Assembly (NCBI RefSeq): GCF_024347515.1 | Contig: NZ_AP025493.1 | Span: 62,001 to 126,000, forward strand | From: Vibrio gigantis | GTDB lineage: Bacteria; Pseudomonadota; Gammaproteobacteria; Enterobacterales; Vibrionaceae | Direction of reading: 5' to 3' | Length of the DNA stretch: 64,000 bases | Part shown: positions 27,164-35,770 of the stretch, one piece after another | Layout: each line of letters begins with the position of its first letter | How positions within the stretch are numbered: the stretch's first letter is position 1 | Program-made: the position numbers and the translations under genes | The notes under the pieces: generated by a model | The model's database searches: none | Told to the model about the DNA's origin: nothing | The model's input: the letters and a program-made list of their open reading frames with translations, nothing else

Positions 27164-28180
27164 ATGTCTACAGATACTCGTGCAGCCATTCGTCAGTTAA
27201 TTGAACAGACAAACCAGTCCATTATCGGCCAAGCTCATGTTACACAATCAATGATGATCGCGTTATTGTCGGGCGGGCATATTTTATTGGAAGGGCTTCC
27301 TGGAACGGCAAAAACTCGCGCTGCGAAAATATTGGCAGAACAATTCAACATGGCCTTCAGTCGTGTGCAATTTACGCCTGATCTACTTCCTTCAGATGTC
27401 ACTGGCACGCAGATCTATCATCAAGAACAGTCTAAGTTGACGTTTCAGCCGGGCCCTATTTTTAGTTCTATGGTATTGGCCGATGAAATAAACCGAGCAC
27501 CAGCAAAAGTTCAAGCCGCCCTGCTAGAAGCGATGGCGGAAGGCACTGTGACGGTTGCGGGTGAAACAATGAAGTTGCCGGAACCTTTTTTAGTGATAGC
27601 AACGCAAAACCCTGTTGAACAAGAGGGGACCTATCCGTTACCAGAGGCGCAGATGGACCGCTTCATGATGAAAGTGAATGTTGACTATCCAGACAGAGAG
27701 TCTGAAATGTTGATCATTGATTTGGTGCGTCAGGAAGAGCTAGCAGATGTGAATGAGGCTATGGATACTGGTAGATTGCAACAAGAACAAAATGAATTGT
27801 TAGCTGCGGCATTTGAAGGTTGTGTTGAACACATCGCAGAAGGCAAAGAGGCGGTAAAGCAAATTCATACATCACAGCCCATTAAGCAATATATTGTGGA
27901 TCTTGTCATGGCAACTCGCTTCCCACATTTGTACCCAGATTCAAACTTAGATAAGTGGATTGATGTTGGTGTAAGCCCTCGTGCATCGATTGCATTAGAC
28001 AAATGTAGCCGTGCTCATGCTTGGTTAGCGGGGCGTGATTATGTGACTCCAGATGATGTGAGAACTGTCGTCGTTTCGGTGTTAGGCCACCGTATCACCC
28101 CAAGCTTTGATGCTTTGTCTCACTCGGTGAGCGCAGAACAGATCGTTGATGAGTTATTGCTCAATGTGCCTCTTTCCTAA
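27164..28180 (+). CDS. MoxR-type AAA+ ATPase, locus 1
   Basis: A 338-residue cytoplasmic AAA+ protein. Walker A is GLPGTAKT (44-51), Walker B VLADE (104-108), and the MoxR signature NRAPAKVQAALLEAM follows, then the TQNPVEQEGTYPLPEAQMDRF block and a C-terminal lid domain. MoxR ATPases act with VWA-domain proteins as chaperones that assemble or activate target proteins. It heads a run of six genes with gaps of 11 bases or overlaps, ending with BatD at 33569. The gap before it contains a partial dyad (about 27107-27134) that weakly resembles the locus 1 palindrome. Confidence 0.95.
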   Translation: MSTDTRAAIRQLIEQTNQSIIGQAHVTQSMMIALLSGGHILLEGLPGTAKTRAAKILAEQFNMAFSRVQFTPDLLPSDVTGTQIYHQEQSKLTFQPGPIFSSMVLADEINRAPAKVQAALLEAMAEGTVTVAGETMKLPEPFLVIATQNPVEQEGTYPLPEAQMDRFMMKVNVDYPDRESEMLIIDLVRQEELADVNEAMDTGRLQQEQNELLAAAFEGCVEHIAEGKEAVKQIHTSQPIKQYIVDLVMATRFPHLYPDSNLDKWIDVGVSPRASIALDKCSRAHAWLAGRDYVTPDDVRTVVVSVLGHRITPSFDALSHSVSAEQIVDELLLNVPLS

Positions 28181-28191
28181 GGAACGTTGTT

Positions 28192-29136
28192 ATGAATGTG
28201 CCTGATGACGTAAGAGTTGTTAGCTCGTTTGAATCTTTGATGGCGACGAAATTGAAGTCGACAGGTTTCTCCTTGCCACCCATCACTAGAAGCCGTTCTC
28301 GACAAGCGGGTAACCACTTATCTCGTTATCGTGGTCGCGGGCTTAACTTTGAAGAGTTTCGTCATTATCAAATGGGGGATGATATTCGCAGTATAGATTG
28401 GAATGTCACACAAAGAATGCTTGAACCCCATGTAAGGGTTCAAAGTGAGGAGAAAGATCTGCCCGTGGTGTTGCTCGTTGATCAACGTAATAGCATGTTC
28501 TTTTCATCAGTTGATACCATGAAGTCTGTGGTTGCGGCTCAAGTTGCAGCTTGCTGTGCTTGGAAAATATTAAAAGATAGTGATCGCGTTGGAGCCCTTA
28601 TTTTTTCAAATGATCAGCTGTACTGGCACAAGCCACAGCGTCATTCCGCACACGTCGCTCGAATCCTACAGTCTCTGGCACTCGCGAATCAAGACTTGTG
28701 TCGAACAGAACATAAACGTAAGAAACTTATTGGTTCAGGGTTATCAGACGCTTTGTCTAAGCTAACGCAGCAGAAGCTAAAAGGCTGTTTTATCGTGATG
28801 ATCAGCGATTTCAATGATGCTACAGAGCAAGATGTTCAACGTATCAAATGGTTAAAGCAGCACAATGACTTGATGGGTATCGCTGTGAACGACCCAATGG
28901 AACTTGAACTTCAATTTTCGCAACCGATTCACCTAAGTGATGGTGATTGGCAGCTCTTGGCTGATACCTCATTGAACGAGAAACTTCGTCGATACAACCA
29001 AGTAACCCAGCAAGGCTACCAAGACATCCACCAGTTATTAAGTGCTGGTGGTGTTGATGTGGTTAGGTTAGATACGTCTGGCAACCACATCACTGATTTT
29101 ATTCAAAAAATGAGTGGGGACTATCGTGTCCGATAA
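28192..29136 (+). CDS. DUF58 protein, locus 1
   Basis: A 314-residue cytoplasmic protein of the DUF58 family. The diagnostic GRGLNFEEFRHYQMGDDIRS and IDWNVTQR stretches are near residues 45-72, and a VWA-like region follows with a modified metal site (VDQRNSMFF). DUF58 proteins regularly sit between MoxR and Bat proteins and probably connect the ATPase to the membrane VWA proteins. It begins 11 bases after moxR and overlaps the next gene by 11 bases. Confidence 0.93.
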   Translation: MNVPDDVRVVSSFESLMATKLKSTGFSLPPITRSRSRQAGNHLSRYRGRGLNFEEFRHYQMGDDIRSIDWNVTQRMLEPHVRVQSEEKDLPVVLLVDQRNSMFFSSVDTMKSVVAAQVAACCAWKILKDSDRVGALIFSNDQLYWHKPQRHSAHVARILQSLALANQDLCRTEHKRKKLIGSGLSDALSKLTQQKLKGCFIVMISDFNDATEQDVQRIKWLKQHNDLMGIAVNDPMELELQFSQPIHLSDGDWQLLADTSLNEKLRRYNQVTQQGYQDIHQLLSAGGVDVVRLDTSGNHITDFIQKMSGDYRVR

Positions 29137-29638
29137 TCGCGTTTTACTCAAAGGTTTAATCGATCCAGCCACTAGTATTGATGTAAGTTGGTTGCCAACA
29201 ACCGTAGGTTGGAAAGTCATCATTACCCTCATATTGGTGTGGGGGAGCTGGAAGTTGTACTACCTTTTTCATATCCATAAAGCGAACAAATATCGTCGTG
29301 TGGCGATAACAGCGATCAGCAGAACTAAACAAGACGCCATGGATGAACAGTGTTTGCAACAGGAGTTGCGCAGAATAAACAGTGTGCTTAAACAGGTGGC
29401 TTGCTACTCGTTCCCAGGCAGTAAGGTTGCGATGCTCAGTGGTAATGAGTGGAGTGAGTTCCTTACAATCTCTTCACCGCAACCCATTTTTGACAGAGTG
29501 CTTTTGTTGCAATGGCAGCAAGATATCTATAAGCCATCATCAGACTACGGTTGGAGCAAAAGTGAATTAGATCAGATTCGATCTAGTGCGATTGCATGGG
29601 TAAAAAACCATGTGAGGGATTGCGATGATCGAGTTTGA
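29126..29638 (+). CDS. DUF4381 membrane protein, locus 1
   Basis: A 170-residue protein with one membrane helix (about 33-52), preceded by the DPATSIDVSWLPTTVGWK stretch characteristic of DUF4381, and a helical cytoplasmic tail. I chose GTG at 29126 (giving MSDNRVLL) because GGGGAC lies just upstream; a GTG at 29114 is in frame but poorer. The start lies inside the DUF58 gene and the end overlaps BatA, so the three are translationally coupled. Role within MoxR-Bat complexes is not established. Confidence 0.87.
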   Translation: MSDNRVLLKGLIDPATSIDVSWLPTTVGWKVIITLILVWGSWKLYYLFHIHKANKYRRVAITAISRTKQDAMDEQCLQQELRRINSVLKQVACYSFPGSKVAMLSGNEWSEFLTISSPQPIFDRVLLLQWQQDIYKPSSDYGWSKSELDQIRSSAIAWVKNHVRDCDDRV

Positions 29639-30698
29639 GTATCTTTGGGCTTTTGCCTTATTGCCCCTGCCGATTGTTATCTACTGTTTTGTACCTGGCC
29701 ATAAAACGCCTCAAATTGCCCTGAAAGTCCCTTTTTTTGACGCACTAGTATCGAGTTTAGGGCTGAGTGCAGAAAAAGGGTCAAACCAAATAAGAGCGGG
29801 GATTTGGCAACGTTCGTCTTTGATTCTAGGTTGGCTTTTAGTCGTTTCGGCAGCAGCGAAGCCTGTTTGGCTCGGGCCAGAGGAGACCAGATTGCTAGCT
29901 GGGCGTGATGTGATGATTGTTCTGGATCTGTCGGGTTCTATGGCAACAGATGATTTTTCTAATGCTGTTGGGAATCAAGTGACTCGCTTGGCAGCCTCAA
30001 AACAGGTGTTGGACACGTTCAGTCAAAAGCGTAAGGGCGACCGGCTTGGTCTCATTGTATTCGGCGATTCTGCTTTTCTACAGTCACCATTTACAGTCGA
30101 TCACACAGCGTGGTTATCCTTGCTGAATGAAACCGAGCCAGCAATGGCCGGACAAAGTACCCATTTGGGCGATGCGATTGGTCTTGGCATTAAGACATTT
30201 CTTTCACAGGAGCAGAACGCTCAAGCTGTTCAGCTTGCTCCCGAAAACTCTGCTCACGAACGCCTTACGCGCGAACACCCTAGTCGAGATCACTTGATGA
30301 TTGTGCTAACTGATGGCAATGACACAGACAGTTTAGTACCACCAATTGATGCCGCTAAAGTCGCAGCTGCGCACAACATTAAAATTCATCTTGTGGCGAT
30401 GGGCAGTCCGAACACTCCCGGAGAGCAAGCGATTGATATGGAAACGATTGATACCGTCGCTAAATTAACCGGTGGCAGGAGCTTTTTAGCTATTTCACCT
30501 TCAGAGCTGAATAACGTTTACGACACCATCAATGAACTCGAGCCTAGTGTGTTTGAAAGCTACCGTTACCAGCCGAAACAAAGTCTTCACTATGTGCCTT
30601 TACTTATCGCCTTCATCTATCACTTGCTGTTTATGGTCGTTCGATCCATTTTGAGATTTCGTAGGACATCAGAGACTCAGAAGGTGAGGGCGTTATGA
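29625..30698 (+). CDS. batA: BatA-like VWA membrane protein, locus 1
   Basis: A 357-residue inner-membrane protein with N-terminal helices (about 7-25 and 60-80), a VWA domain with an intact MIDAS (DLSGSMA, then TDGNDTDS), and a C-terminal helix (about 325-345). This is the aerotolerance protein BatA architecture. A segment at about 195-220 is rich in Glu/His/Arg and differs from the locus 2 paralogue. It overlaps both neighbours. With BatB it is expected to form a metal-dependent membrane complex driven by MoxR. Confidence 0.92.
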   Translation: MIEFEYLWAFALLPLPIVIYCFVPGHKTPQIALKVPFFDALVSSLGLSAEKGSNQIRAGIWQRSSLILGWLLVVSAAAKPVWLGPEETRLLAGRDVMIVLDLSGSMATDDFSNAVGNQVTRLAASKQVLDTFSQKRKGDRLGLIVFGDSAFLQSPFTVDHTAWLSLLNETEPAMAGQSTHLGDAIGLGIKTFLSQEQNAQAVQLAPENSAHERLTREHPSRDHLMIVLTDGNDTDSLVPPIDAAKVAAAHNIKIHLVAMGSPNTPGEQAIDMETIDTVAKLTGGRSFLAISPSELNNVYDTINELEPSVFESYRYQPKQSLHYVPLLIAFIYHLLFMVVRSILRFRRTSETQKVRAL

Positions 30699-32290
30699 TG
30701 GGAAATTTTCATTTTATCCGCCCTGAATGGCTGTTGTTAATCATCCCTCTTGTTGCGGTGTTAATAATGAACTGGCGTCGAAGTAAGAAACAACATTCGT
30801 GGGTAACGTATTTCCCCAAGCACTTGTCTGATGCTCTGCGTGCTGGGGAGTCATCACGTGTTAAGCACCTTCCGCTCATATTACTCAGTGTTATCTGCTT
30901 GGTCGTGATAGTGATTGTTTCCGGGCCAAGTTGGTATCGTCAGTCTTCGCCTTTTGCAGAAGACACCACGCCTTTAGTGATTGTACTTGATGTCTCTGAG
31001 TCGATGTTACAAAAGGATGTTGCACCTAACCGGTTGTTCAGAGCAAAACAAAAAATAGCGGAGCTTGTCGACCAGCAAGGCAAAGGTAGAACGGCTTTAG
31101 TCGTCTACTCAGGTAGCGCCCATTTAGCAATGCCTTTAACTCAAGACGTGGCGGTGTTTAAGCCCTTATTGGCAGCTATTCAACCTGGAGTTATGCCAAG
31201 AGATGGGAAGTTTGCGGAATATACCTTACCTGTCCTCAACAAGCTGAACTCTGAAACTGACCATGCAACGGTATTACTGGCGACCGATGCCATCAATCAA
31301 CTGGCTTACGGTGAGTATCAAGGTTATTTCGAGGAGAACGGCCATCAACTACTGATTTATGGTATTGGCAACCAAGATGTTCGATCTTCGTTACCGATGG
31401 AGGCTGAAGCTCTGTCAAAACTAGCCAACTCGGTGGGTGGCGATTTCGTTGCTTTTACTCAAGATGACCAAGATATACAAAATCTGAGTGGGAAAATAAC
31501 GTCTTTTTCTGAACTTTCAGCAGACCAAGCTGAGCCTTGGTTTGATGCGAGTTACCCTTTGGTGTGGGTGGTGTTGGTCCCGTATTTATTGTGGTTTAGA
31601 AAAGGTTGGTTGGTTCAATGGTGCGTTGTAGGGGTCCTGTTTTATAGTGCCACATACAGCCCTAATCTATACGCAGTAGAGTTTTCCTTGGTCGATATTT
31701 GGATGACTAAAGATCAGCAAGGTGCTCTGTATTATCGAGAGCAAGATTATCAAAAAGCAGCTCAAGTGTTTGAAAATGAGTACTGGAAAGCAACGGCTTA
31801 TTACCAAGCAGGCGAATACGAAGTGGCACAACAATTTTACATGCGTAGTGACACTTTACTGAGCCAATTAGGTGCAGCGGCTTCATTGGCCAACCAAAAA
31901 GAGTTTGTCGCGGCAAGGTCTTTGTATCGAGAGATCTTGGAGCAATACTCTGACAATCAAGAAGCACAGCATAACTTAAAGATTGTTGAAGATGTGATTG
32001 CTTATATTGATAGCTTTACTAAGGAACAGTCGAAAAGCAATGAACGTCAGGTGAGTAGAGAAAATGGTGATAAGCCGGAACGCTCAGATGGCGTGAAGCA
32101 GCAAGTGGAACAAGCTCAAGTGATTCAAGAAGCTTTATCTGCTGAACAAATCTTAAATGATCCACAAGCCAACGACAAATGGATGAAGCGAGTCCAGAGT
32201 GACCTATCGAGCTTTATCGCAACCAAGTTCGCATTACAGCATCAACAAGGGTTGGCAAACCAAGCGGAGTGGAAAGATGAAGCTAAGTAG
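30695..32290 (+). CDS. BatB-BatC fusion (VWA plus TPR), locus 1
   Basis: A 531-residue protein. The N-terminal part is BatB-like: helices near 12-27 and 62-80, and a VWA domain with MIDAS DVSES. After a further helix pair (about 285-325, WLVQWCVVGVLFYSATY) come TPR-type repeats (about 350-430) as in BatC, then a charged linker and a short conserved end. BatB and BatC, separate in Bacteroides, are joined here, as also in locus 2. ATG overlaps the BatA stop (ATGA). The TPR part would lie in the periplasm. Confidence 0.9.
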   Translation: MMGNFHFIRPEWLLLIIPLVAVLIMNWRRSKKQHSWVTYFPKHLSDALRAGESSRVKHLPLILLSVICLVVIVIVSGPSWYRQSSPFAEDTTPLVIVLDVSESMLQKDVAPNRLFRAKQKIAELVDQQGKGRTALVVYSGSAHLAMPLTQDVAVFKPLLAAIQPGVMPRDGKFAEYTLPVLNKLNSETDHATVLLATDAINQLAYGEYQGYFEENGHQLLIYGIGNQDVRSSLPMEAEALSKLANSVGGDFVAFTQDDQDIQNLSGKITSFSELSADQAEPWFDASYPLVWVVLVPYLLWFRKGWLVQWCVVGVLFYSATYSPNLYAVEFSLVDIWMTKDQQGALYYREQDYQKAAQVFENEYWKATAYYQAGEYEVAQQFYMRSDTLLSQLGAAASLANQKEFVAARSLYREILEQYSDNQEAQHNLKIVEDVIAYIDSFTKEQSKSNERQVSRENGDKPERSDGVKQQVEQAQVIQEALSAEQILNDPQANDKWMKRVQSDLSSFIATKFALQHQQGLANQAEWKDEAK

Positions 32291-33569
32291 GCTATTTCAG
32301 CTTTTGTGTTTGGTTATGGGTGTAATCACTCATTTTGCTTATAGCCAGCCTCATATTCACAATCAAAAGCTAGCTTTACTCTATGAGCAAAGCAGTGTGA
32401 GGCTTAACGTATGGTTGAGCCATGCGAGCTCGGATATTGCAGTGCATGAGCAGGTCACTCTTAATATTGAAGTGATGACTGATACATGGTTCACCAAAGG
32501 TACCAAGGTACACCGTGTCGAAGTTGATAATGCGGTGGTGCTGCCGATGAGTTCTTTTGCGGTCAATTCCACAGAGCGAATTGATGGGAAAGTGTATTCC
32601 AAGCAGCTGTGGGAGATTGTGCTTTACCCATTACAGAGTGGAGTGTATCAAGTCCCCCCCGTTACGCTTGAGATTGGCGTAAAACAGGGCAGCAATGATA
32701 TTGATGGAGTGGTAAAGACGAAAGCTTTGTCGTTTGATGTACATACGCCTTCTGCGAATATGATGTCTGATCAGATATGGTTAACAGGAACAGAAGCTAA
32801 CCTGAAAGAAAAGTGGACGCTTATCTCTCCAAATGAGAGTTCGCAGGACTTGGCAGAGCAGCTTAGTGTAGGCGACTCGATAACTCGTGAAATTACGTTA
32901 TCTGCACATGACACCATTAGTGCACTTTTGCCAGAAGTCACTGCAATCCCAGATAGATTAGTGAGTCAATTTTTGGTTTATCGCGAGTCGACTCAGTACA
33001 GGGATAATGAGCAAAGAGGAGTACGCCATGCCCAACGAATCGAAAGAGTGACCTATATAGTCAATCAGTCGGGTCGAGTTACGCTTCCTGCAGTCAGAGT
33101 GTTTTGGTGGGATTCTGTGTCTCAACAGCAAAGAACGCTTGTCTTACCAGAACGAAGTTGGCAAGTGTCGCATACGTTCGCTTCCTTTATGGATCAGCAC
33201 AAAGTGTTATTGGGCTCAGTTGCTGCCTTTATTGCAGCTCTGGTTTTGGTAGTAACGATCTTGTATCGATATGCACAAACTCATCGAAATAATAGGTGGG
33301 TGACATTAACTCAGGCGATATACCTGAAAGACATAACGTTATACGAACAGGCTGTTTACCTAATTTTGCTTAAGCATTTTAAATTTAAAGTACTGGTGCA
33401 AGATGGAAAAACGTTTGATGAACTGGATGTTATTTGGCAAAGATATCAACAAAACATGGCACATCATCCATTGGCCGACATGAAACACCCCCGTATTTTT
33501 TTGATCAAAGTGTTAGTAAAACTGCTCATGTCTATTCAGCCAACACCAGCAAAAGTATTAGGTCGCTGA
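32277..33569 (+). CDS. batD: BatD-like protein, locus 1
   Basis: A 430-residue protein with a signal peptide (to about residue 23), a long periplasmic part of Ig-like strands (about 25-310) typical of BatD, one membrane helix (about 315-340) and a cytoplasmic tail. The ATG at 32277 is chosen because GGAG is 7 bases upstream and it starts directly with a signal peptide; it overlaps the end of the BatB/C gene by 14 bases. It is the last gene of the operon. No obvious terminator follows. Confidence 0.9.
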   Translation: MKLSRLFQLLCLVMGVITHFAYSQPHIHNQKLALLYEQSSVRLNVWLSHASSDIAVHEQVTLNIEVMTDTWFTKGTKVHRVEVDNAVVLPMSSFAVNSTERIDGKVYSKQLWEIVLYPLQSGVYQVPPVTLEIGVKQGSNDIDGVVKTKALSFDVHTPSANMMSDQIWLTGTEANLKEKWTLISPNESSQDLAEQLSVGDSITREITLSAHDTISALLPEVTAIPDRLVSQFLVYRESTQYRDNEQRGVRHAQRIERVTYIVNQSGRVTLPAVRVFWWDSVSQQQRTLVLPERSWQVSHTFASFMDQHKVLLGSVAAFIAALVLVVTILYRYAQTHRNNRWVTLTQAIYLKDITLYEQAVYLILLKHFKFKVLVQDGKTFDELDVIWQRYQQNMAHHPLADMKHPRIFLIKVLVKLLMSIQPTPAKVLGR

Positions 33570-33784
33570 TAAACGTGCCTAGAGTAGCGCGATGCTTCAT
33601 AAGCTTAAATACAGACGAATACGGAATACACGAATTAACCAAGGCGTGAGAAAGATATTAGTTAACCTACTAGATTACTTGTATTTATCTGTATAAAAAC
33701 TTTCTAGTATGACTCTTTAGTAGACTATATTTTAAAAGTATCTGTCACATCTCGTGCTGGATTTTGAGAAGGAGCGTATAACTG

Positions 33785-34504
33785 TTGTTAGACCCAACAA
33801 TCGCTAAACAAATACAGTGGCCATGTGAATTGCCACAAAACTTTATAGACAGCCTACTCGAAATTGCTGTCTTTAAAACGGGCATTAATAGCTTAGAGAT
33901 TACGCAGAGGTTTCAAAACCTACCGGGTGTTTTTTATATTCTTACCGGCTCGGCTGGTATCTGTTTTTCAACTGAGAATTTGAAAAGCCTGTCAGGTGGT
34001 GTAGTGGGTAAAGGTGACTGGATCGGTGCGCTGTCGGTTCATGTCGACTATAACCTGTTTGCCATAGCTGAAGAGGTAGAGCCTATCACAATGGTACTGT
34101 TCCCTTCTGATAAGGTGTTAGAACTCGCTGAAAAAAAGTGCTTGGTATTTAAGTGGTTACTTCACAGTGGCGCAAAAGCCCAATCTATTTGGATGCAAGC
34201 TTTCTTATCGTCTATTCATGAGAAGGAACAAAAAACGATTTATGTACTTTTAGAGCTCGCTGCTCGTCAAAATAACATAGCAGGAGCAACCGTGAGTGTT
34301 AACGTGTCACAGACTCAGTTGAGTACGATTACCGGTATTTCTCGCTCACGGTTGAATGAAGTGTTGAAAGGGATAGAACAGGACGGTTTAGTCAAGATTC
34401 AAAGGGGTAAAGTATTTATTTCAGATGTTGAAGGGCTGTACGAACGCATTTCGCCAATGAATCTAATGATGCGTGATCCAGTTGCGGAGATAAAACCCCA
34501 GTAG
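33785..34504 (+). CDS. Crp/Fnr-family transcriptional regulator
   Basis: A 239-residue regulator with an N-terminal cyclic-nucleotide-binding-type barrel (about 15-130) and a C-terminal Crp-type helix-turn-helix (about 175-225; VSQTQLSTITGISRSRLNEVLKGIEQDGLV). It lacks the N-terminal cysteine cluster of Fnr, and I do not see the canonical cAMP-binding phosphate cassette, so the effector is unknown. Start is TTG with AAGGAG upstream at somewhat long spacing. It follows the BatD gene by 215 bases and may or may not regulate the locus. Confidence 0.82.
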   Translation: MLDPTIAKQIQWPCELPQNFIDSLLEIAVFKTGINSLEITQRFQNLPGVFYILTGSAGICFSTENLKSLSGGVVGKGDWIGALSVHVDYNLFAIAEEVEPITMVLFPSDKVLELAEKKCLVFKWLLHSGAKAQSIWMQAFLSSIHEKEQKTIYVLLELAARQNNIAGATVSVNVSQTQLSTITGISRSRLNEVLKGIEQDGLVKIQRGKVFISDVEGLYERISPMNLMMRDPVAEIKPQ

Positions 34505-34654
34505 CGTATGCTCTGCGCTAAGTGATTGAAAAAAAGCCTACAACTTTATAGGTAAACTGCAGGCTTGTGTTCTTTTGGGAACATACATAAGGTCTTTGGA
34601 TCGATAACTTCTACTCAATATTTATAAATTCAATTTTGAGTAAATGGTGTTGTT

Positions 34655-34813
34655 ATGAAAATGGCCGTATTGGAATACAAAGTATGTGGAATAGGTGAGT
34701 GGATCAAAACGAGAATATCAAGCCGCTGCGCATACTTACTTGCTGCTGAATATGAGTTGATGGGCTGGCCAACCAAAATCGACGGAGAAGTGTTTTCTGC
34801 TGAGAGTGCTTAG
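34655..34813 (+). CDS. Possible 52-residue protein
   Basis: An open frame ATG to TAG encoding 52 residues (starts MKMAVLEYKVCGIGEW, ends GEVFSAESA) in the gap between the Crp/Fnr-type and YccT-like genes. The composition looks protein-like and a strong terminator follows 60 bases later, but the ribosome site is weak and I recognise no family. Confidence 0.35.
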   Translation: MKMAVLEYKVCGIGEWIKTRISSRCAYLLAAEYELMGWPTKIDGEVFSAESA

Positions 34814-34870
34814 TGCAAACGTACGCCAACAAGGTGAATACGGAAAGGTAGCTTCACTGAAGCTGATACA

Positions 34871-34900
34871 AAAAAGCTGGCCATTGGATGCCAGCTTTTT
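34871..34900. terminator. Bidirectional rho-independent terminator
   Basis: AAAAAGCTGGC and GCCAGCTTTTT form an 11-base-pair stem with an 8-base loop; A-tract and T-tract make it effective in both directions. It ends the YccT-like gene on the minus strand and any transcript from 34655 on the plus strand. Confidence 0.9.
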
Positions 34901-34925
34901 TATTAAGGCGGTCAACAAATACGGA

Positions 34926-35585
34926 CTATTTGTTCACGAACTCTTTGAATTTTTGCTTAGTTTCAGCATCTGCTTTGTCGTACCAGAAGTAAAGCATCTC
35001 TTCGGCCGTGTTAGCAGCATTACCATCAATTTTAGCTGGTAGCGTTACCGGTTGAACAACTGCCGCTGTAGCGCCTGCTGCTGTAGCCATAGTTAGCGCA
35101 GCAACGCCGCCTTTCTTGTTGTACTCTTTTGCTTCTTGAGGGAATTTGCGACCAATCTGCATACCGTCTTTTACAAGCTTGTCTTGTTTAACACTGATTG
35201 CTTCTTGGTTTTCATCAACCAATTTCCAATCTAGGTTATCAAGGCCTTTTTTCGCGTCAGCGGTATTGCGGAACTTTGGCATATCGAACGTCAATGCGGT
35301 ATCAGTTGCACTAAAGGTTGCAATAATAGCGTCACTGTCGACAAATTCTCGGTCGTTACCTTTATCAAAAGCAAGTTGGTATTGGAATACGATCTGGTTT
35401 TGACCATCTGGAACGGTTAGCGTTTTATGAGAAGAAAATAAGCTGCCGTCTAGGTCAGGTTTCGCTTCATTAACCGCTAAGATATCGACGCTAGAGGGAA
35501 CTTCAATTGTCACGTCAGCTAGCACGTGCGGTGCTACGATAATTGTGGAAAGCAGTGCAATGGATTGTAATGTTTTCATAATCAT
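34926..35585 (-). CDS. YccT-like (DUF2057) exported protein
   Basis: A 219-residue protein with a signal peptide (cleavage after VLA, about residue 23). The mature part starts DVTIEVPSSVDILAVNEAKP, and the SLFSSHKTLTVPDGQNQIVFQY stretch region (about 48-70) is characteristic of DUF2057/YccT proteins. The C-terminal AEEMLYFWYDKADAETKQKF segment is also conserved in the family. Enterobacterial YccT affects curli formation; here the role is unknown. An ATG six bases further in is an equally possible start. Confidence 0.88.
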   Translation of the reverse strand: MIMKTLQSIALLSTIIVAPHVLADVTIEVPSSVDILAVNEAKPDLDGSLFSSHKTLTVPDGQNQIVFQYQLAFDKGNDREFVDSDAIIATFSATDTALTFDMPKFRNTADAKKGLDNLDWKLVDENQEAISVKQDKLVKDGMQIGRKFPQEAKEYNKKGGVAALTMATAAGATAAVVQPVTLPAKIDGNAANTAEEMLYFWYDKADAETKQKFKEFVNK

Positions 35586-35770
35586 ACAGTTGTTTATGGG
35601 AAGTTAAATTACAATCTCATGCAGAACAAAGTATTTCAAGCTAGCTCGTCTCGAATTGAAAAAATTCACCGAAACTTAACGCAAAACTTAACTCTAAGCC
35701 TTTTGGCTTTGCGGCCTACACACATCTATTGGTCGGTTTGAACAATAAACAACCGCCCAACAGTTGTGCT

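Noticed and set aside
33434..33649. 71-codon plus-strand frame overlapping the end of BatD 1
   Set aside because: It is an alternate frame mostly inside batD, without a ribosome site or recognisable sequence.
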